Source: Stenotrophomonas maltophilia
GTDB lineage: Bacteria; Pseudomonadota; Gammaproteobacteria; Xanthomonadales; Xanthomonadaceae
Reading direction: 5' to 3'
Assembly (NCBI RefSeq): GCF_013464915.1
Contig: NZ_RAVT01000062.1
Span: 1 to 32,915, forward strand
DNA: 32,915 bases
The notes beneath the pieces are model-generated. The model was not told the origin of the DNA. It ran no database searches and saw only the letters and a list, made by a program, of their open reading frames with translations. Positions 15,944-24,871 of the stretch are shown here, one piece after another. Both the position numbers and the translations under genes were made by a program. Position 1 is the first letter of the stretch. The number at the start of each line of letters is the position of its first letter.

Positions 15944-16659
15944 AGCAGCCCCCTTCCACCCGACGGGTGTTTTCGCTGGTGCTGCTGGTGCTGTCCGGCG
16001 TGGCCATTGCCGGCGGTGCATTGGGGACCATCGCCGAAACACTGGGGCATCCGGTGCAGCCCGACCGTCCGCCGAGGCCACTTGCCTCGCAGCCGCCGCG
16101 CGAGCAGGCCGACTCACTGGCAACGGCGCCCGGACTGCAGGCCGCCCTGATGCCCGAGCGCAACAACCGCCTGTTCGATGCGGACTACCTGCTGGCTGCC
16201 CGTCAGGCACTGGAGCAGATGCCAGCGCTGGCCGGCCAGCGGCTGACGGTCTTCCACAGCATCCACTTCTACGACGATGGCCGCATCAACCTCGATCTGG
16301 TCGATCCGCAACAGCCGGGCCACGTCGACAGCTATCACTTTGAACGTGGCCAGTGGCGCAAGGGCAATCCGGTGAACCCGCAGCAGTTCGCGCCCACCAT
16401 CAGCCTGCAGCGCAGCAGCACATCCCTGGCCAGCATCGATTTCGATGCCGTGCCACGGGTGGCCAAGGCACTGCAGGAACAACGCAATGCGCTGCAGAAC
16501 CCGGCCTCGGAAGTCGGCCATGTCTACGTGATCGTGCGCAAGGCCGGCAAGCTGGCATGGCTGCCGGACGAGGTTGACGGCGACCGCGAATCGGTGCGCC
16601 TGCAGTTCGACGCACAGGGCATCGCGCGCAGCGTCAAAAAAGGGGACGGAGGGAATTAA
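15940..16659 (+). CDS. Membrane-anchored protein of unknown function
   Basis: This 239-residue protein starts at a GTG that overlaps the preceding stop (GTGA). One N-terminal membrane helix or uncleaved signal (RRVFSLVLLVLSGVAIAGGA) is followed by a Pro-rich linker and a soluble domain. The domain has motifs such as LFDADYLLAARQALEQM, VFHSIHFYDDGRINLDLVDP and VGHVYVIVRKAGKLAWLPDE. I do not recognise the family. Coupling to the DUF3592-like gene suggests a shared membrane task. The last seven residues (KKGDGGN) and the TAA stop are read from the left arm of the inverted repeat at 16638-16710. The ancestral C-terminus was therefore probably different. Confidence 0.75.
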   Translation: MKQPPSTRRVFSLVLLVLSGVAIAGGALGTIAETLGHPVQPDRPPRPLASQPPREQADSLATAPGLQAALMPERNNRLFDADYLLAARQALEQMPALAGQRLTVFHSIHFYDDGRINLDLVDPQQPGHVDSYHFERGQWRKGNPVNPQQFAPTISLQRSSTSLASIDFDAVPRVAKALQEQRNALQNPASEVGHVYVIVRKAGKLAWLPDEVDGDRESVRLQFDAQGIARSVKKGDGGN

Positions 16660-16710
16660 GTCGCCATCGGCATCAAGGCAATTACGACTTAATCCCCTCC
16701 GTCCCCTTTT
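16638..16710. repeat. Long inverted repeat (26-bp arms, 21-base loop)
   Basis: The left arm (16638-16663, AAAAGGGGACGGAGGG...) and right arm (16685-16710) are reverse complements with one mismatch. The repeat lies between two convergent genes, ending 3 bases before the lysoplasmalogenase stop side. It can act as a bidirectional terminator because it ends in AAAA/TTTT. It also supplies the stop codon of the upstream gene. It resembles dispersed palindromes seen in xanthomonads; transposase-driven spread is inference. Confidence 0.85.
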
Positions 16711-16713
16711 CTG

Positions 16714-17379
16714 CTACTTCACCGAGCGGGCGATGGCGTACTGCGCGGCGTAGTAGGTGGACAACACCAGCAGGCTGGCCAGCGGCAGGCCACCGGCGAA
16801 GCGGTCCCAGGCCAGCAGGGAATCGCTGGCCACGAACAGCAATGCACCTGCAGCGGCCCAGCGGGCGCTGCACGGTTCCGGCGCTGCCGCTTGGGAGCGC
16901 GCCCATGCACGTGCCAGCGCCAACACCGCCATCGAGGCCAGCACCACCACGTAGGCCAGCACCGGAACGCGCATCGGTGCGGGCAGGTGCGGCCACAGGC
17001 CAAATACATTGAGTACAGCGAACGCGCCGAGCAGGATGCTGGCGGCAAGCAGGCCGCGTCCGGCACGCAGGCCATCGCGGAAGGCGACGATGTAGCAGAG
17101 GTGCGCCAACAGGAACGCAACCAGCCCCGGCACGAACGCGTCCACCGGCAGCATCAGCGCGACATCGCCCACGCACGAGAGCAGCATGCCGGCCAGCACC
17201 GCGCGGCGGTAGAACGGCTGAACCGGATCATGCACGCCCCAGACGATGGCAGCGATCAGCAGCGTGGTGGTTGGCTTGGCAAGCCAATGCAGCCAGCGCC
17301 CATCGCCGTGCAGGAACGCGCCGATGATGGCGAGGATCGCCATCAACAGGATCACGCCATCGCGGGCGCGCGGCTTCAT
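16714..17379 (-). CDS. Lysoplasmalogenase (YhhN/TMEM86 family)
   Basis: This 221-residue integral membrane protein is predicted to hydrolyse the vinyl-ether bond of lysoplasmalogens. It is composed of about eight hydrophobic helices. Family motifs are LAKPTTTLLIAAIVW, LAGMLLSCVGDVALMLP, FLLAHLCYIVAF, GALLFVASDSLLAWDRF and LVLSTYYAAQYAIA. The conserved Asp residues in the GD and SD motifs, placed in the active site in this family, are present. The start at 17379 overlaps the stop of the upstream peptidase gene by four bases (ATGA) and has AAGG upstream; an ATG 12 bases earlier is possible. The enzymatic name is inherited from the family. Plasmalogens are not expected in an aerobic proteobacterium, so the true substrate may differ. 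Confidence 0.9.
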   Translation of the reverse strand: MKPRARDGVILLMAILAIIGAFLHGDGRWLHWLAKPTTTLLIAAIVWGVHDPVQPFYRRAVLAGMLLSCVGDVALMLPVDAFVPGLVAFLLAHLCYIVAFRDGLRAGRGLLAASILLGAFAVLNVFGLWPHLPAPMRVPVLAYVVVLASMAVLALARAWARSQAAAPEPCSARWAAAGALLFVASDSLLAWDRFAGGLPLASLLVLSTYYAAQYAIARSVK

Positions 17380-19259
17380 CGTGCCTTCCACAGATCCGCC
17401 AGGCGGTCAGGCTTGCCGGTGATGCGCTCCAGCACCGGGTACTGCAGGCCACCGTGGTAGGCGATGCTCATCGTTTCAATGCGATCGAACTGCTTCACCA
17501 GCAACATGATCGGCGCCTTGTCCTTCGCCGCCGCAGCCACCGCGTCCTTCAGCCGCTGGCTGCTGTATTCGCGCCCACCCACCGCGATCACCTTCATGCC
17601 GGGTGCAAGACCGGCGTTGAAGGCAGGGCTGTCCCAGATCACGTCACCGACCGTGCCATTGTCGAGCACGGTCGCGCCCAGCGAATAAGCCAGCAACGCC
17701 GCCTTGGCGCGCTTTTCCTGTGCCTTGTAGGCGTCGTTCGGGGTATCGCGATAGACCAGCTTCCAACCTGCCAGCTCCAGGCCACCGGTCAACGAACCAT
17801 GGCCGTCCAGGCGGCCGCGCAGGAAGGTCGCCCAGTCGTACGGCGCGATGCCGTTCAAGGTCGCGACCACATCGTCGAAGGTGTACGGATTGACGTCCCA
17901 GTCGCCATTGCCGACACCGAAGAACGCGCGCGCGAAATCATCCAGGCTGCGGCGGTTGCCGCTCAGCTCGCGCAGCTTGCCTTCCACCTCCAGCCACAGC
18001 ATCTGGCCACCGGAGTAATAGTCCTCGCTCATCTGGTAGTTGCGGTAGGGCAAGGTGCGGCGCTGGGCGATGGTCGGATCGTTGGTGGTGTCCTGCAGCG
18101 GGCGCCAGGCCAGGCCCGGGCGGCCACGATCATAGGTCGCTGCCACATTGGCCAGCATGTCGCGCGCCTGAGCGACCGACCACAGGCCCGAACGCGCCGC
18201 CAGCACCTGGCCCCAGAACTGGGTCTGGCCCTCGTACACCCACAGCAGGCTGTCGCCCATCGGCACGTTGAAGTTGGCGGTGGCGAGATCGGCGCCGCGG
18301 CGGTACTTGCCGTTCCAGGAATGGGTGTACTCGTGCGGCAGCAGATCACGCATCCACGCGTTGCTGTCCCATTCGGTGAAGTAACCCGGGTCGGCACTGT
18401 TCTCGCTGGAACGGTGGTGCTCAAGGCCGATGCCACCGAGGCGGTCGGTCAATGCCAGCAGGAATTCATAGTGGTTGTAGTGGCGCGCACCGTAGAGCTT
18501 GTCGGCCTGCTGCACCAGCGCGCGGTGCATCGTGATCTGTGCCTCGCTCGGCTTCAGCGACTTGGCTTCGTCAGCAAACACGTTGAGGTGCACCGGCACC
18601 TTCGCGCCCGGGTCGAGATCGATGCGCTGGTAGTGCTCGCCTGCGAACAATGGCGAATCGACCAGGTGGTCATACGAGATCGGCTTGAAGACAACGGTAT
18701 CGCCATCGCGTCGCGCGGTTTCAAGCGCAGTGGCGAACGACCAGCCCTTGGGCAGCGTCACGCTGGCCTGCGCCTGCAGCTGGCGCGCGTCGACGCCGGC
18801 CGGGTACAGCGAATTGGCATTCCACTGCAGGTTGAGCATTTCCGGGGTCATCACCACCCGGCCCTGGCTGCCGCCCTGCGAGGACAGGAAATCGAAATGG
18901 GCAACGATTTCGCTCACGCCTTCGGGCACGTCCACCTTGAACGCATAGACGTTGTACTGGTCGCGCTGCCAGGCCAGCGGCTTGCCGTTGGCGGTGACGC
19001 GCAGGCCGGCCAGCTTGTCGATCGGGCCGGTGGGCGAATGGTTGCCGGGAATCCACTGCGGGTACAGCAGGGTCATCGGGCCGGGCTTGGCAGGCACGGT
19101 GGCGGTCACCTTGAAGATGCGCCGGGCCAGGTCACGCGCGTCGACCTCGATGCGCAGCAGACCGGGAGCCGCCGCGTCCGCCGGTGGCGAGGTCTGCGCT
19201 AGTGCAGGCGTGGCCGCCAGCGCGAACAGCAACGACATCGCCAAGGCTCGGGTCTTCAT
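17376..19259 (-). CDS. M61 family metallopeptidase (glycyl aminopeptidase type) with PDZ domain
   Basis: This 627-residue protein begins with a signal peptide (MKTRALAMSLLFALAATPAL, cleavage near ALA/QT), so it should be periplasmic or secreted. The N-terminal beta domain (YPQWIPGNHSPTGPI) leads to the zinc site HEYTH (309-313). The third zinc ligand is Glu343 in LLWVYEGQTQFWG, a motif specific to M61. The C-terminal part (about 520-600; GDVIWDSPAFNAGLAPGM, VIAVGGREYSSQRL) is a PDZ domain. M61 enzymes release N-terminal Gly, Ala or Ser residues. The start follows GGAAG at suitable spacing; longer in-frame extensions run into the repeat region upstream and have no homology. It is the first gene of a two-gene unit with lysoplasmalogenase. 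Confidence 0.94.
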   Translation of the reverse strand: MKTRALAMSLLFALAATPALAQTSPPADAAAPGLLRIEVDARDLARRIFKVTATVPAKPGPMTLLYPQWIPGNHSPTGPIDKLAGLRVTANGKPLAWQRDQYNVYAFKVDVPEGVSEIVAHFDFLSSQGGSQGRVVMTPEMLNLQWNANSLYPAGVDARQLQAQASVTLPKGWSFATALETARRDGDTVVFKPISYDHLVDSPLFAGEHYQRIDLDPGAKVPVHLNVFADEAKSLKPSEAQITMHRALVQQADKLYGARHYNHYEFLLALTDRLGGIGLEHHRSSENSADPGYFTEWDSNAWMRDLLPHEYTHSWNGKYRRGADLATANFNVPMGDSLLWVYEGQTQFWGQVLAARSGLWSVAQARDMLANVAATYDRGRPGLAWRPLQDTTNDPTIAQRRTLPYRNYQMSEDYYSGGQMLWLEVEGKLRELSGNRRSLDDFARAFFGVGNGDWDVNPYTFDDVVATLNGIAPYDWATFLRGRLDGHGSLTGGLELAGWKLVYRDTPNDAYKAQEKRAKAALLAYSLGATVLDNGTVGDVIWDSPAFNAGLAPGMKVIAVGGREYSSQRLKDAVAAAAKDKAPIMLLVKQFDRIETMSIAYHGGLQYPVLERITGKPDRLADLWKAR

Positions 19260-19360
19260 CGGGCAACTTCCAACAACGGAGAATCTTCCGATGCTAGGCC
19301 TGTAAAGTGCCCCGCCCCATGGCCAAAGGTCATGGGCGCGCGCCCATCCGTGCATGCCCA

Positions 19361-19516
19361 GAAGCGTGCGAACCAAGGTTCGCACCCACCAGAGCAGTTT
19401 CGGTAGATCCACGCCACGCGTGGATGGGATGTATCCAGAAGCAGTGCGAACCAGGGTTCGCACCCACCAGAGCGGTTTCAGTAGATCCACGCCATGCGTG
19501 GATGAGGTGCTTCCCC
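19361..19516. repeat. Two tandem 78-bp units, each with two hairpins (REP/SMAG-like)
   Basis: Two near-identical units follow each other. Each contains the palindrome TGCGAACC-nn-GGTTCGCA (19367-19384 and 19445-19462), the spacer CCCACCAGAGCnGTTTC, the head GTAG (19403 and 19481) and the hairpin ATCCACGC-nnn-GCGTGGAT (19407-19425 and 19485-19503). GTAG-headed hairpins are characteristic of Stenotrophomonas REP elements. The array lies just after ispH and upstream of the M61 gene, and may terminate or stabilise the ispH end of the operon mRNA. Confidence 0.85.
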
Positions 19517-19518
19517 GG

Positions 19519-20469
19519 TCAGTCGACCAGGCGCAGGCGCAGTTCCTTCGGCAGCGCGAACACCATCGATTCCGGCTCGCCATCCAGCTCGCCGACGCCG
19601 GTCGCGCCCAGCTCGGCCAGGCGCGTCAGCACGCCATCGACCAGCACCTGCGGTGCCGAGGCGCCGGCGGTGACGCCGATGTGCTGCTTGCCCACGACCC
19701 ACGCCGGGTCGATTTCATGCGCGCCGTCGATCAGGTACGACTCCACGCCTTCACGGCGTGCCAGCTCGCTCAAGCGGTTGGAGTTCGAACTGTTCGGCGA
19801 GCCCACCACCAGCACCAGGTCGCAGCGCTTGGCCAGGTCGCGCACGGCATCCTGGCGGTTCTGCGTGGCGTAGCAGATGTCGTCGTTCTTCGGGCCCTGC
19901 ATCGCCGGGAAGCGCTCACGCAGCGCATCGATGATGCCGCGAGTGTCGTCCACCGACAGCGTGGTCTGGGTGGTATAGGCGAAGTTTTCCGGCTGGTTGA
20001 TGTGCAGCGTGGCAACCTGCTCCACGTCCTCCACCAGGTAGATCTGGCCGGTACCGGCTTCTCGGTTCCACTGGCCCATGGTGCCTTCCACTTCCGGGTG
20101 ACCGGCGTGGCCGATCAGCACCACGTCACGGCCGGCACGGCAGTGGCGGGCGACTTCGAAGTGGACCTTGGTCACCAGCGGGCAGGTGGCGTCGAACACC
20201 TTCAGGCCACGACGCTCGGCTTCCTGGCGCACGGCCTGGGACACGCCATGCGCGCTGAAGATGACCGTGTTGTTGTCCGGCACTTCGTCCAGTTCCTCGA
20301 CGAAGATCGCGCCGCGCTGCTTCAGGTCGTCCACCACGAAGCGGTTGTGCACCACTTCATGGCGGACGTAGATGGGCGCGCCCAGCGTTTCGATCGCGCG
20401 CTTGACGATCTCGATCGCACGATCGACACCGGCACAGAAACCACGCGGGTTGGCGAGCAGCACATCCAT
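19519..20469 (-). CDS. ispH: 4-hydroxy-3-methylbut-2-enyl diphosphate reductase
   Basis: IspH (LytB) is the last enzyme of the MEP isoprenoid pathway. It reduces HMBPP to IPP and DMAPP with a [4Fe-4S] cluster in the cytoplasm. The 316-residue product has all three cluster cysteines: Cys12 ([12 protein letters not shown]), Cys96 ([11 protein letters not shown]) and Cys199 ([11 protein letters not shown]). Substrate-binding His41 ([11 protein letters not shown]), His74 (FSAHGVS), His124 and Glu126 ([13 protein letters not shown]) are present, as is [12 protein letters not shown]. The start at 20469 has GGGAG 9 bases upstream. It is the last gene of the murJ-ribF-ileS-lspA-ispH run, 27 bases after lspA. 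Confidence 0.98.
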   Translation of the reverse strand: MDVLLANPRGFCAGVDRAIEIVKRAIETLGAPIYVRHEVVHNRFVVDDLKQRGAIFVEELDEVPDNNTVIFSAHGVSQAVRQEAERRGLKVFDATCPLVTKVHFEVARHCRAGRDVVLIGHAGHPEVEGTMGQWNREAGTGQIYLVEDVEQVATLHINQPENFAYTTQTTLSVDDTRGIIDALRERFPAMQGPKNDDICYATQNRQDAVRDLAKRCDLVLVVGSPNSSNSNRLSELARREGVESYLIDGAHEIDPAWVVGKQHIGVTAGASAPQVLVDGVLTRLAELGATGVGELDGEPESMVFALPKELRLRLVD

Positions 20470-20496
20470 CAGTTCAATCTCCCGGCAGCGGCCGGC

Positions 20497-21021
20497 TTAC
20501 GGTTTCGGGTTGGCATTATCCGCCTTTTTGGCGGACTTGCCTTCGAACAGGCCAAACAGGGCGATGCCGATGGCACCCACCACGATGGCCGAATCGGCGA
20601 TGTTGAACGAGGGCCAGGTGTAGCTGCCCACGTACCACTGGATGAAATCGACCACGTGACCATGCACCTGGCGGTCGATCACGTTGCCGATCGCGCCGCC
20701 GATGATCAGCGCATACGGCACTGCGGCCTTCCAGTTGCTGCGGGCGGTACCGCGCAGCCACCAGGCCATCAGGCCGCTGATGGCGATCGCCAGCGCGGTG
20801 AAGAAGTACTTCTGCCAGCCACCGGCGTCGCTCAGGAAACTGAACGCGGCGCCGGTGTTGTAGGTGCGGTACCAGTTCCAGAAGCCATCGATGACCACCA
20901 CCGGCTGGAACTCCGGCAGGCTCGACAGCACCCAGGCCTTGGACCACTGGTCCAGGCCGATGATGGCCGCCGACAGCAGCAGCCAGACCAGGGCGTTCGG
21001 ATGCGGACGGGGCGCGGCCAT
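20497..21021 (-). CDS. lspA: Lipoprotein signal peptidase (signal peptidase II)
   Basis: This 174-residue inner-membrane aspartyl peptidase cleaves prolipoproteins before the lipidated Cys. Four membrane helices are present. The catalytic aspartates are Asp116 ([19 protein letters not shown]) and Asp143 ([11 protein letters not shown]). LDQWSKAWV and [10 protein letters not shown] are also diagnostic. The ATG shares a base with the ileS stop (TGATG). The conventional neighbour fkpB is absent between this gene and ispH. CyoA and the lipoprotein at 5722 in this window would be substrates. Confidence 0.98.
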   Translation of the reverse strand: MAAPRPHPNALVWLLLSAAIIGLDQWSKAWVLSSLPEFQPVVVIDGFWNWYRTYNTGAAFSFLSDAGGWQKYFFTALAIAISGLMAWWLRGTARSNWKAAVPYALIIGGAIGNVIDRQVHGHVVDFIQWYVGSYTWPSFNIADSAIVVGAIGIALFGLFEGKSAKKADNANPKP

Positions 21022-23852
21022 CAGAACCAGCTCCGCACTTCACCGGCGCCGGTGATGTTGCTCACGCAGCGGCCGCACAGTTCCGGATGGTCGGCGTTGC
21101 CGCCGACATCGGCGCGGTGGTGCCAGCATCGCACGCACTTGGCCTTGGTGGTCGGCTGGGCGCTGACGAACACCTCGTCGGTGGTCGCCGGGCGCACCTG
21201 CACGTCGCCGCTGATGAACAGGAAGCGCAGTTCATCGGCCAGCGGCTGCCACTTCGCGGCCTGCTCTTCACTGGCGGCGATGGTGATTTCCGCTTCCAGC
21301 GCGGCGCCGATCGCACCGTTGGCACGCATCGGCTCGAGCACCTTGGCCACCTGCTCGCGCACGGCCAGCAGCTGGTCGAAGTCGGCGGCGTTGAGCTGGG
21401 CATCGGCCGGCAGCGGCGCCAGGCCGTCGTACCAGGTGGTGAACAGCACATGGCCGGCGTGCTTGCCCGGCAGGTAGCCCCACAGCTCGTCGGCGGTGAA
21501 GGTCAGGATCGGCGCGACCCAGCGGGTGAACGCTTCGGCGATGTGGTACATCGCGCTCTGTGCCGAACGGCGACCGTGCGAATCGGTCGGCATCGTGTAC
21601 AGGCGGTCCTTGGTCACGTCCAGGTACAGCGAGCCCAGGTCCACGCTGCAGAAGTTCAGCAGCAGCTGCACGATCTCGGCCATGTTGTAGCCGTCGTAGG
21701 CCGCCTTGATCTTCTCCTGCAGCTCCCACGCGCGATGCACGATCCAGCGGTCCAGCGCGACCATCTGCTCGAGCGGCTGCAAGTGCTGGGCCGGATCGAA
21801 GCCATCCAGGTTGCCGAGCAGGAAGCGTGCGGTGTTGCGCAGGCGGCGGTAGGCGTCGGCATTGCGCTTGAGGATCTCCTGCGACAGCGACATCTCGTTG
21901 CTGTAGTCGGCCGAGGCGATCCACAGGCGCAGGATGTCCGCGCCCAGCTTGTTCATGATGTCCTGCGGCTCGATGCCGTTACCGAGCGACTTGGACATCT
22001 TGCGGCCCTGCTCGTCCACGGTGAAGCCGTGGGTCAGGCACTGCTTGTACGGGGCGCGCTTGTCGATCGCCACGCCGGTCAGCAGCGAGGACTGGAACCA
22101 GCCGCGATGCTGGTCGGAGCCTTCCAGGTACAGGTCGGCCGGCTTGCCGAAGCCGCGTGCGGCAAGCACGCCTTCATGAGTCACGCCCGAGTCGAACCAG
22201 ACGTCGAGGATGTCGGTGACCTTCTCGTAGTCGGCCGCTTCGGCACCCAGCAGCTCGGCGGCATCCAGCGAGTACCACACGTCGATGCCCTCGGCTTCGA
22301 CACGGTCGGCCACCTGCTGCATCAGTTCCACCGAACGCGGGTGGATCTCGCCGGTCTGGCGATGCGTGAACAGCGCGATCGGCACGCCCCAGGTGCGCTG
22401 GCGCGAGATGGTCCAGTCCGGACGACCGTCGACCATGCTCTGGATGCGCGCCTTGCCCCAGGTCGGGAACCAGCCCACGGTATCGATGGCGGCCAGCGCA
22501 TCGTTGCGCAGATTGGCCTTGTCCATCGAGATGAACCACTGCGGGGTGGCGCGGAACACCACCGGCTTCTTGTGACGCCAGCAGTGCGGGTAGCTGTGGC
22601 GGATCGGGTGGAAGGCCAGCAGCGCACCATTGTCACGCAGCACGCCGACGATGGCCTCCTGCGCCTGCCATAGATGTTGGCCAGCCAGCACCACGTCACC
22701 GGCCGGCGGGGTCGATTCCAGGTATACGCCACGGCCGTCGATCGGGGTGATCTGGCCGGCGTTGTACTTGTCCAGCAGGCCGTACTTCTGGCTGACCACG
22801 AAGTCTTCCTGGCCGTGGCCGGGGGCGGTGTGCACCGCACCGGTACCGTCCTCGTCGGACACATGGTCGCCATTGAGCACCAGGATCTCGCGTTCCGGGT
22901 AGAACGGGTGCGCCAGCAGCTGGTTCTCCAGCGCCGCGCCGGTGGTTTCACCGTGCAGCACCACGTTCTCGACGCCATAGCGCTGCAGGGCGCGCTCGGC
23001 CAAGGCCGCAGCCAGCACCAGCCAGCGGCGCTTGCCGTTGTGGGCAGGGCCCTCGGCCAGTACGTAATTGATCTCTGCGCCCAGCGACACCGCCAGCGAC
23101 GCCGGCAGCGTCCACGGGGTGGTGGTCCAGATCGGCACGGCCACTTCGACGTCGGCCGGCACGCTCACGCCGAACGCCTGGCCGATGGCCTGCGCATCGC
23201 GCGCGGCGTAGGCCACGTCGATCGCCGGCGATTCCTTTTCCTGGTACTCGATCTCGGCTTCGGCCAGCGCCGAGCCACAGTCGAAGCACCAGTACACCGG
23301 CTTGGCGCCGCGGACCAGGTGGCCGTTGGCCACGACCTTGGCCAGCGCGCGGATCTCGTTGGCTTCGAAGTCGAAGCTCAGGGTCTTGTACGGGTTGTCC
23401 CAGTCGCCGGTCACGCCCAGGCGCTTGAAGTCCACGCGCTGGATGTTGATCTGCTCTTCGGCGAACTCGCGGCACTTCTGCCGGAATTCAACGGCGTCGA
23501 GCTTGGTGCCGACCTTGCCCCACTTCTTTTCCACCGCGATTTCGATCGGCAGGCCATGGCAATCCCAGCCCGGCACGTAGGGCGCATCGAAGCCGGCCAG
23601 GTAGCGCGACTTGACGATGATGTCCTTCAGGATCTTGTTGACCGCGTGGCCCAGGTGGATGCGGCCGTTGGCGTACGGCGGGCCGTCGTGCAGCACGAAC
23701 AGCGGGCGGCCGGCGGCGTTGTCGCGCAGCTGCTGGTAGAGCCCCTGCTCTTCCCACCGCGCCAGAATGCCCGGCTCGCGCTTGGGCAGATCGCCGCGCA
23801 TCGGGAATTCGGTGGCTGGCAGGTTCAGGGTGGTCTTGTAGTCCTGGCTCAC
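21021..23852 (-). CDS. ileS: Isoleucyl-tRNA synthetase
   Basis: This 943-residue class Ia synthetase charges tRNA-Ile. [16 protein letters not shown] holds the HIGH-type motif (HLGH, 66-69) and KMSKSLGN is the KMSKS loop. The CP1 editing domain includes [12 protein letters not shown] and [17 protein letters not shown]. The C-terminus has the zinc-binding cysteines CVRCWHH...CGRC. Length and domain order equal those of the E. coli enzyme. Translation starts at GTG 23852, overlapping the ribF stop (GTGA), which indicates coupling. It is the bacterial eubacterial-type enzyme, with no sign of a mupirocin-resistant variant that I can read directly. Confidence 0.98.
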   Translation of the reverse strand: MSQDYKTTLNLPATEFPMRGDLPKREPGILARWEEQGLYQQLRDNAAGRPLFVLHDGPPYANGRIHLGHAVNKILKDIIVKSRYLAGFDAPYVPGWDCHGLPIEIAVEKKWGKVGTKLDAVEFRQKCREFAEEQINIQRVDFKRLGVTGDWDNPYKTLSFDFEANEIRALAKVVANGHLVRGAKPVYWCFDCGSALAEAEIEYQEKESPAIDVAYAARDAQAIGQAFGVSVPADVEVAVPIWTTTPWTLPASLAVSLGAEINYVLAEGPAHNGKRRWLVLAAALAERALQRYGVENVVLHGETTGAALENQLLAHPFYPEREILVLNGDHVSDEDGTGAVHTAPGHGQEDFVVSQKYGLLDKYNAGQITPIDGRGVYLESTPPAGDVVLAGQHLWQAQEAIVGVLRDNGALLAFHPIRHSYPHCWRHKKPVVFRATPQWFISMDKANLRNDALAAIDTVGWFPTWGKARIQSMVDGRPDWTISRQRTWGVPIALFTHRQTGEIHPRSVELMQQVADRVEAEGIDVWYSLDAAELLGAEAADYEKVTDILDVWFDSGVTHEGVLAARGFGKPADLYLEGSDQHRGWFQSSLLTGVAIDKRAPYKQCLTHGFTVDEQGRKMSKSLGNGIEPQDIMNKLGADILRLWIASADYSNEMSLSQEILKRNADAYRRLRNTARFLLGNLDGFDPAQHLQPLEQMVALDRWIVHRAWELQEKIKAAYDGYNMAEIVQLLLNFCSVDLGSLYLDVTKDRLYTMPTDSHGRRSAQSAMYHIAEAFTRWVAPILTFTADELWGYLPGKHAGHVLFTTWYDGLAPLPADAQLNAADFDQLLAVREQVAKVLEPMRANGAIGAALEAEITIAASEEQAAKWQPLADELRFLFISGDVQVRPATTDEVFVSAQPTTKAKCVRCWHHRADVGGNADHPELCGRCVSNITGAGEVRSWF

Positions 23853-24796
23853 GCAGTGGCTCGCAATCTATGTTCGGAAAGGATGGCGCGCGCCTGTTCG
23901 GCGTCGCGGTGCATCTGGTCGGTCAGGGCCGCCAGATCATTGAATTTCTCTTCGTCGCGCAGCTTGGCGACGAACTCCACGTCGATGTGGCGCCCGTACA
24001 GGTCGCCCTGGAAATCGAACAGGTGGGCTTCCAGCAGCGGCTCCACGCCGTCCACCGTCGGCCGCGTGCCGAAGCTGGAGACCGACGGCCACGGCTGGTC
24101 GAACACGCCGTGCACCCAGGTCGCGTAGATGCCCGACAGCGCCGGCGTCTTCGGGAAGCGCAGGTTGGCGGTGGGGAAGCCCAGCGTACGGCCGAGCTGG
24201 CGCCCGCGCACCACCCGGCCGCTGATCGCGTACGGACGGCCGAGCAGGTCGTTGGCGCGGGCAAAGTCGCCCTCCTGCAACAGCTGGCGGATGCGGGTAC
24301 TGGAAATGCGTTCGCCATGCAGGTCCACCGCTTCGATCTCGCCCGCGGTGAAGCCGAGTTCGGCGCCCATCTTCTGCAGCAGGGCCAGATCACCGCGGCG
24401 GCGGTTGCCGAAGCAGAACTCCGGGCCGATCCAGACTTCGCGGGCGTTCAGGCGCTGCACCAGCAGCTGGCGCACGAAGGTATCGGCCGGCATCGCCGCC
24501 ATCGCCGCGTCGAAGCGCAGCAGGCCAACCGCATCGACGCCCAGCTCGCGCAGGATCTCGACCTTGCTGCGCGCCAGGGTCAGCCGCGGCGGCGGCGTGC
24601 CCTGGGCGAAGAATTCACGCGGCAGCGGCTCGAAGGCCACGGCCACGGCAGCCACGCCCAAGGCGCGCGCGCGGGCAACCGCATGGCGCACCAGCGCACG
24701 ATGGCCCAGGTGGAGGCCGTCGAATGCACCGATACAGACCACGCTTCCGTTGGGGAACAGCTCCCCGCCCTCGACGCTTCTGAACAGCCTGCTCAT
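23849..24796 (-). CDS. ribF: Bifunctional riboflavin kinase / FAD synthetase
   Basis: This 315-residue cytoplasmic enzyme converts riboflavin to FMN and then FAD. The N-terminal adenylyltransferase domain has the nucleotidyltransferase motif [14 protein letters not shown], followed by [25 protein letters not shown] and the [10 protein letters not shown] signature. The C-terminal flavokinase domain has [37 protein letters not shown] and [13 protein letters not shown]. The start [11 protein letters not shown] at 24796 has GAG about 6 bases upstream; a longer in-frame opening adds 22 unrelated residues. It is the second gene of the run, 75 bases after murJ. Confidence 0.97.
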   Translation of the reverse strand: MSRLFRSVEGGELFPNGSVVCIGAFDGLHLGHRALVRHAVARARALGVAAVAVAFEPLPREFFAQGTPPPRLTLARSKVEILRELGVDAVGLLRFDAAMAAMPADTFVRQLLVQRLNAREVWIGPEFCFGNRRRGDLALLQKMGAELGFTAGEIEAVDLHGERISSTRIRQLLQEGDFARANDLLGRPYAISGRVVRGRQLGRTLGFPTANLRFPKTPALSGIYATWVHGVFDQPWPSVSSFGTRPTVDGVEPLLEAHLFDFQGDLYGRHIDVEFVAKLRDEEKFNDLAALTDQMHRDAEQARAILSEHRLRATA

Positions 24797-24871
24797 CAAC
24801 TCTCGTTCCGGCCCGACCGGGGCCGCCGCTTCAATGGTGTAACCCTGAAGTATAGCCGCCACAAGCGGCGA

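Noticed and set aside
23797..24871. FMN riboswitch controlling ribF
   Set aside because: The gap before ribF is only 75 bases and lies within an operon, too short for an RFN element, and no RFN-like conserved sequence is visible.
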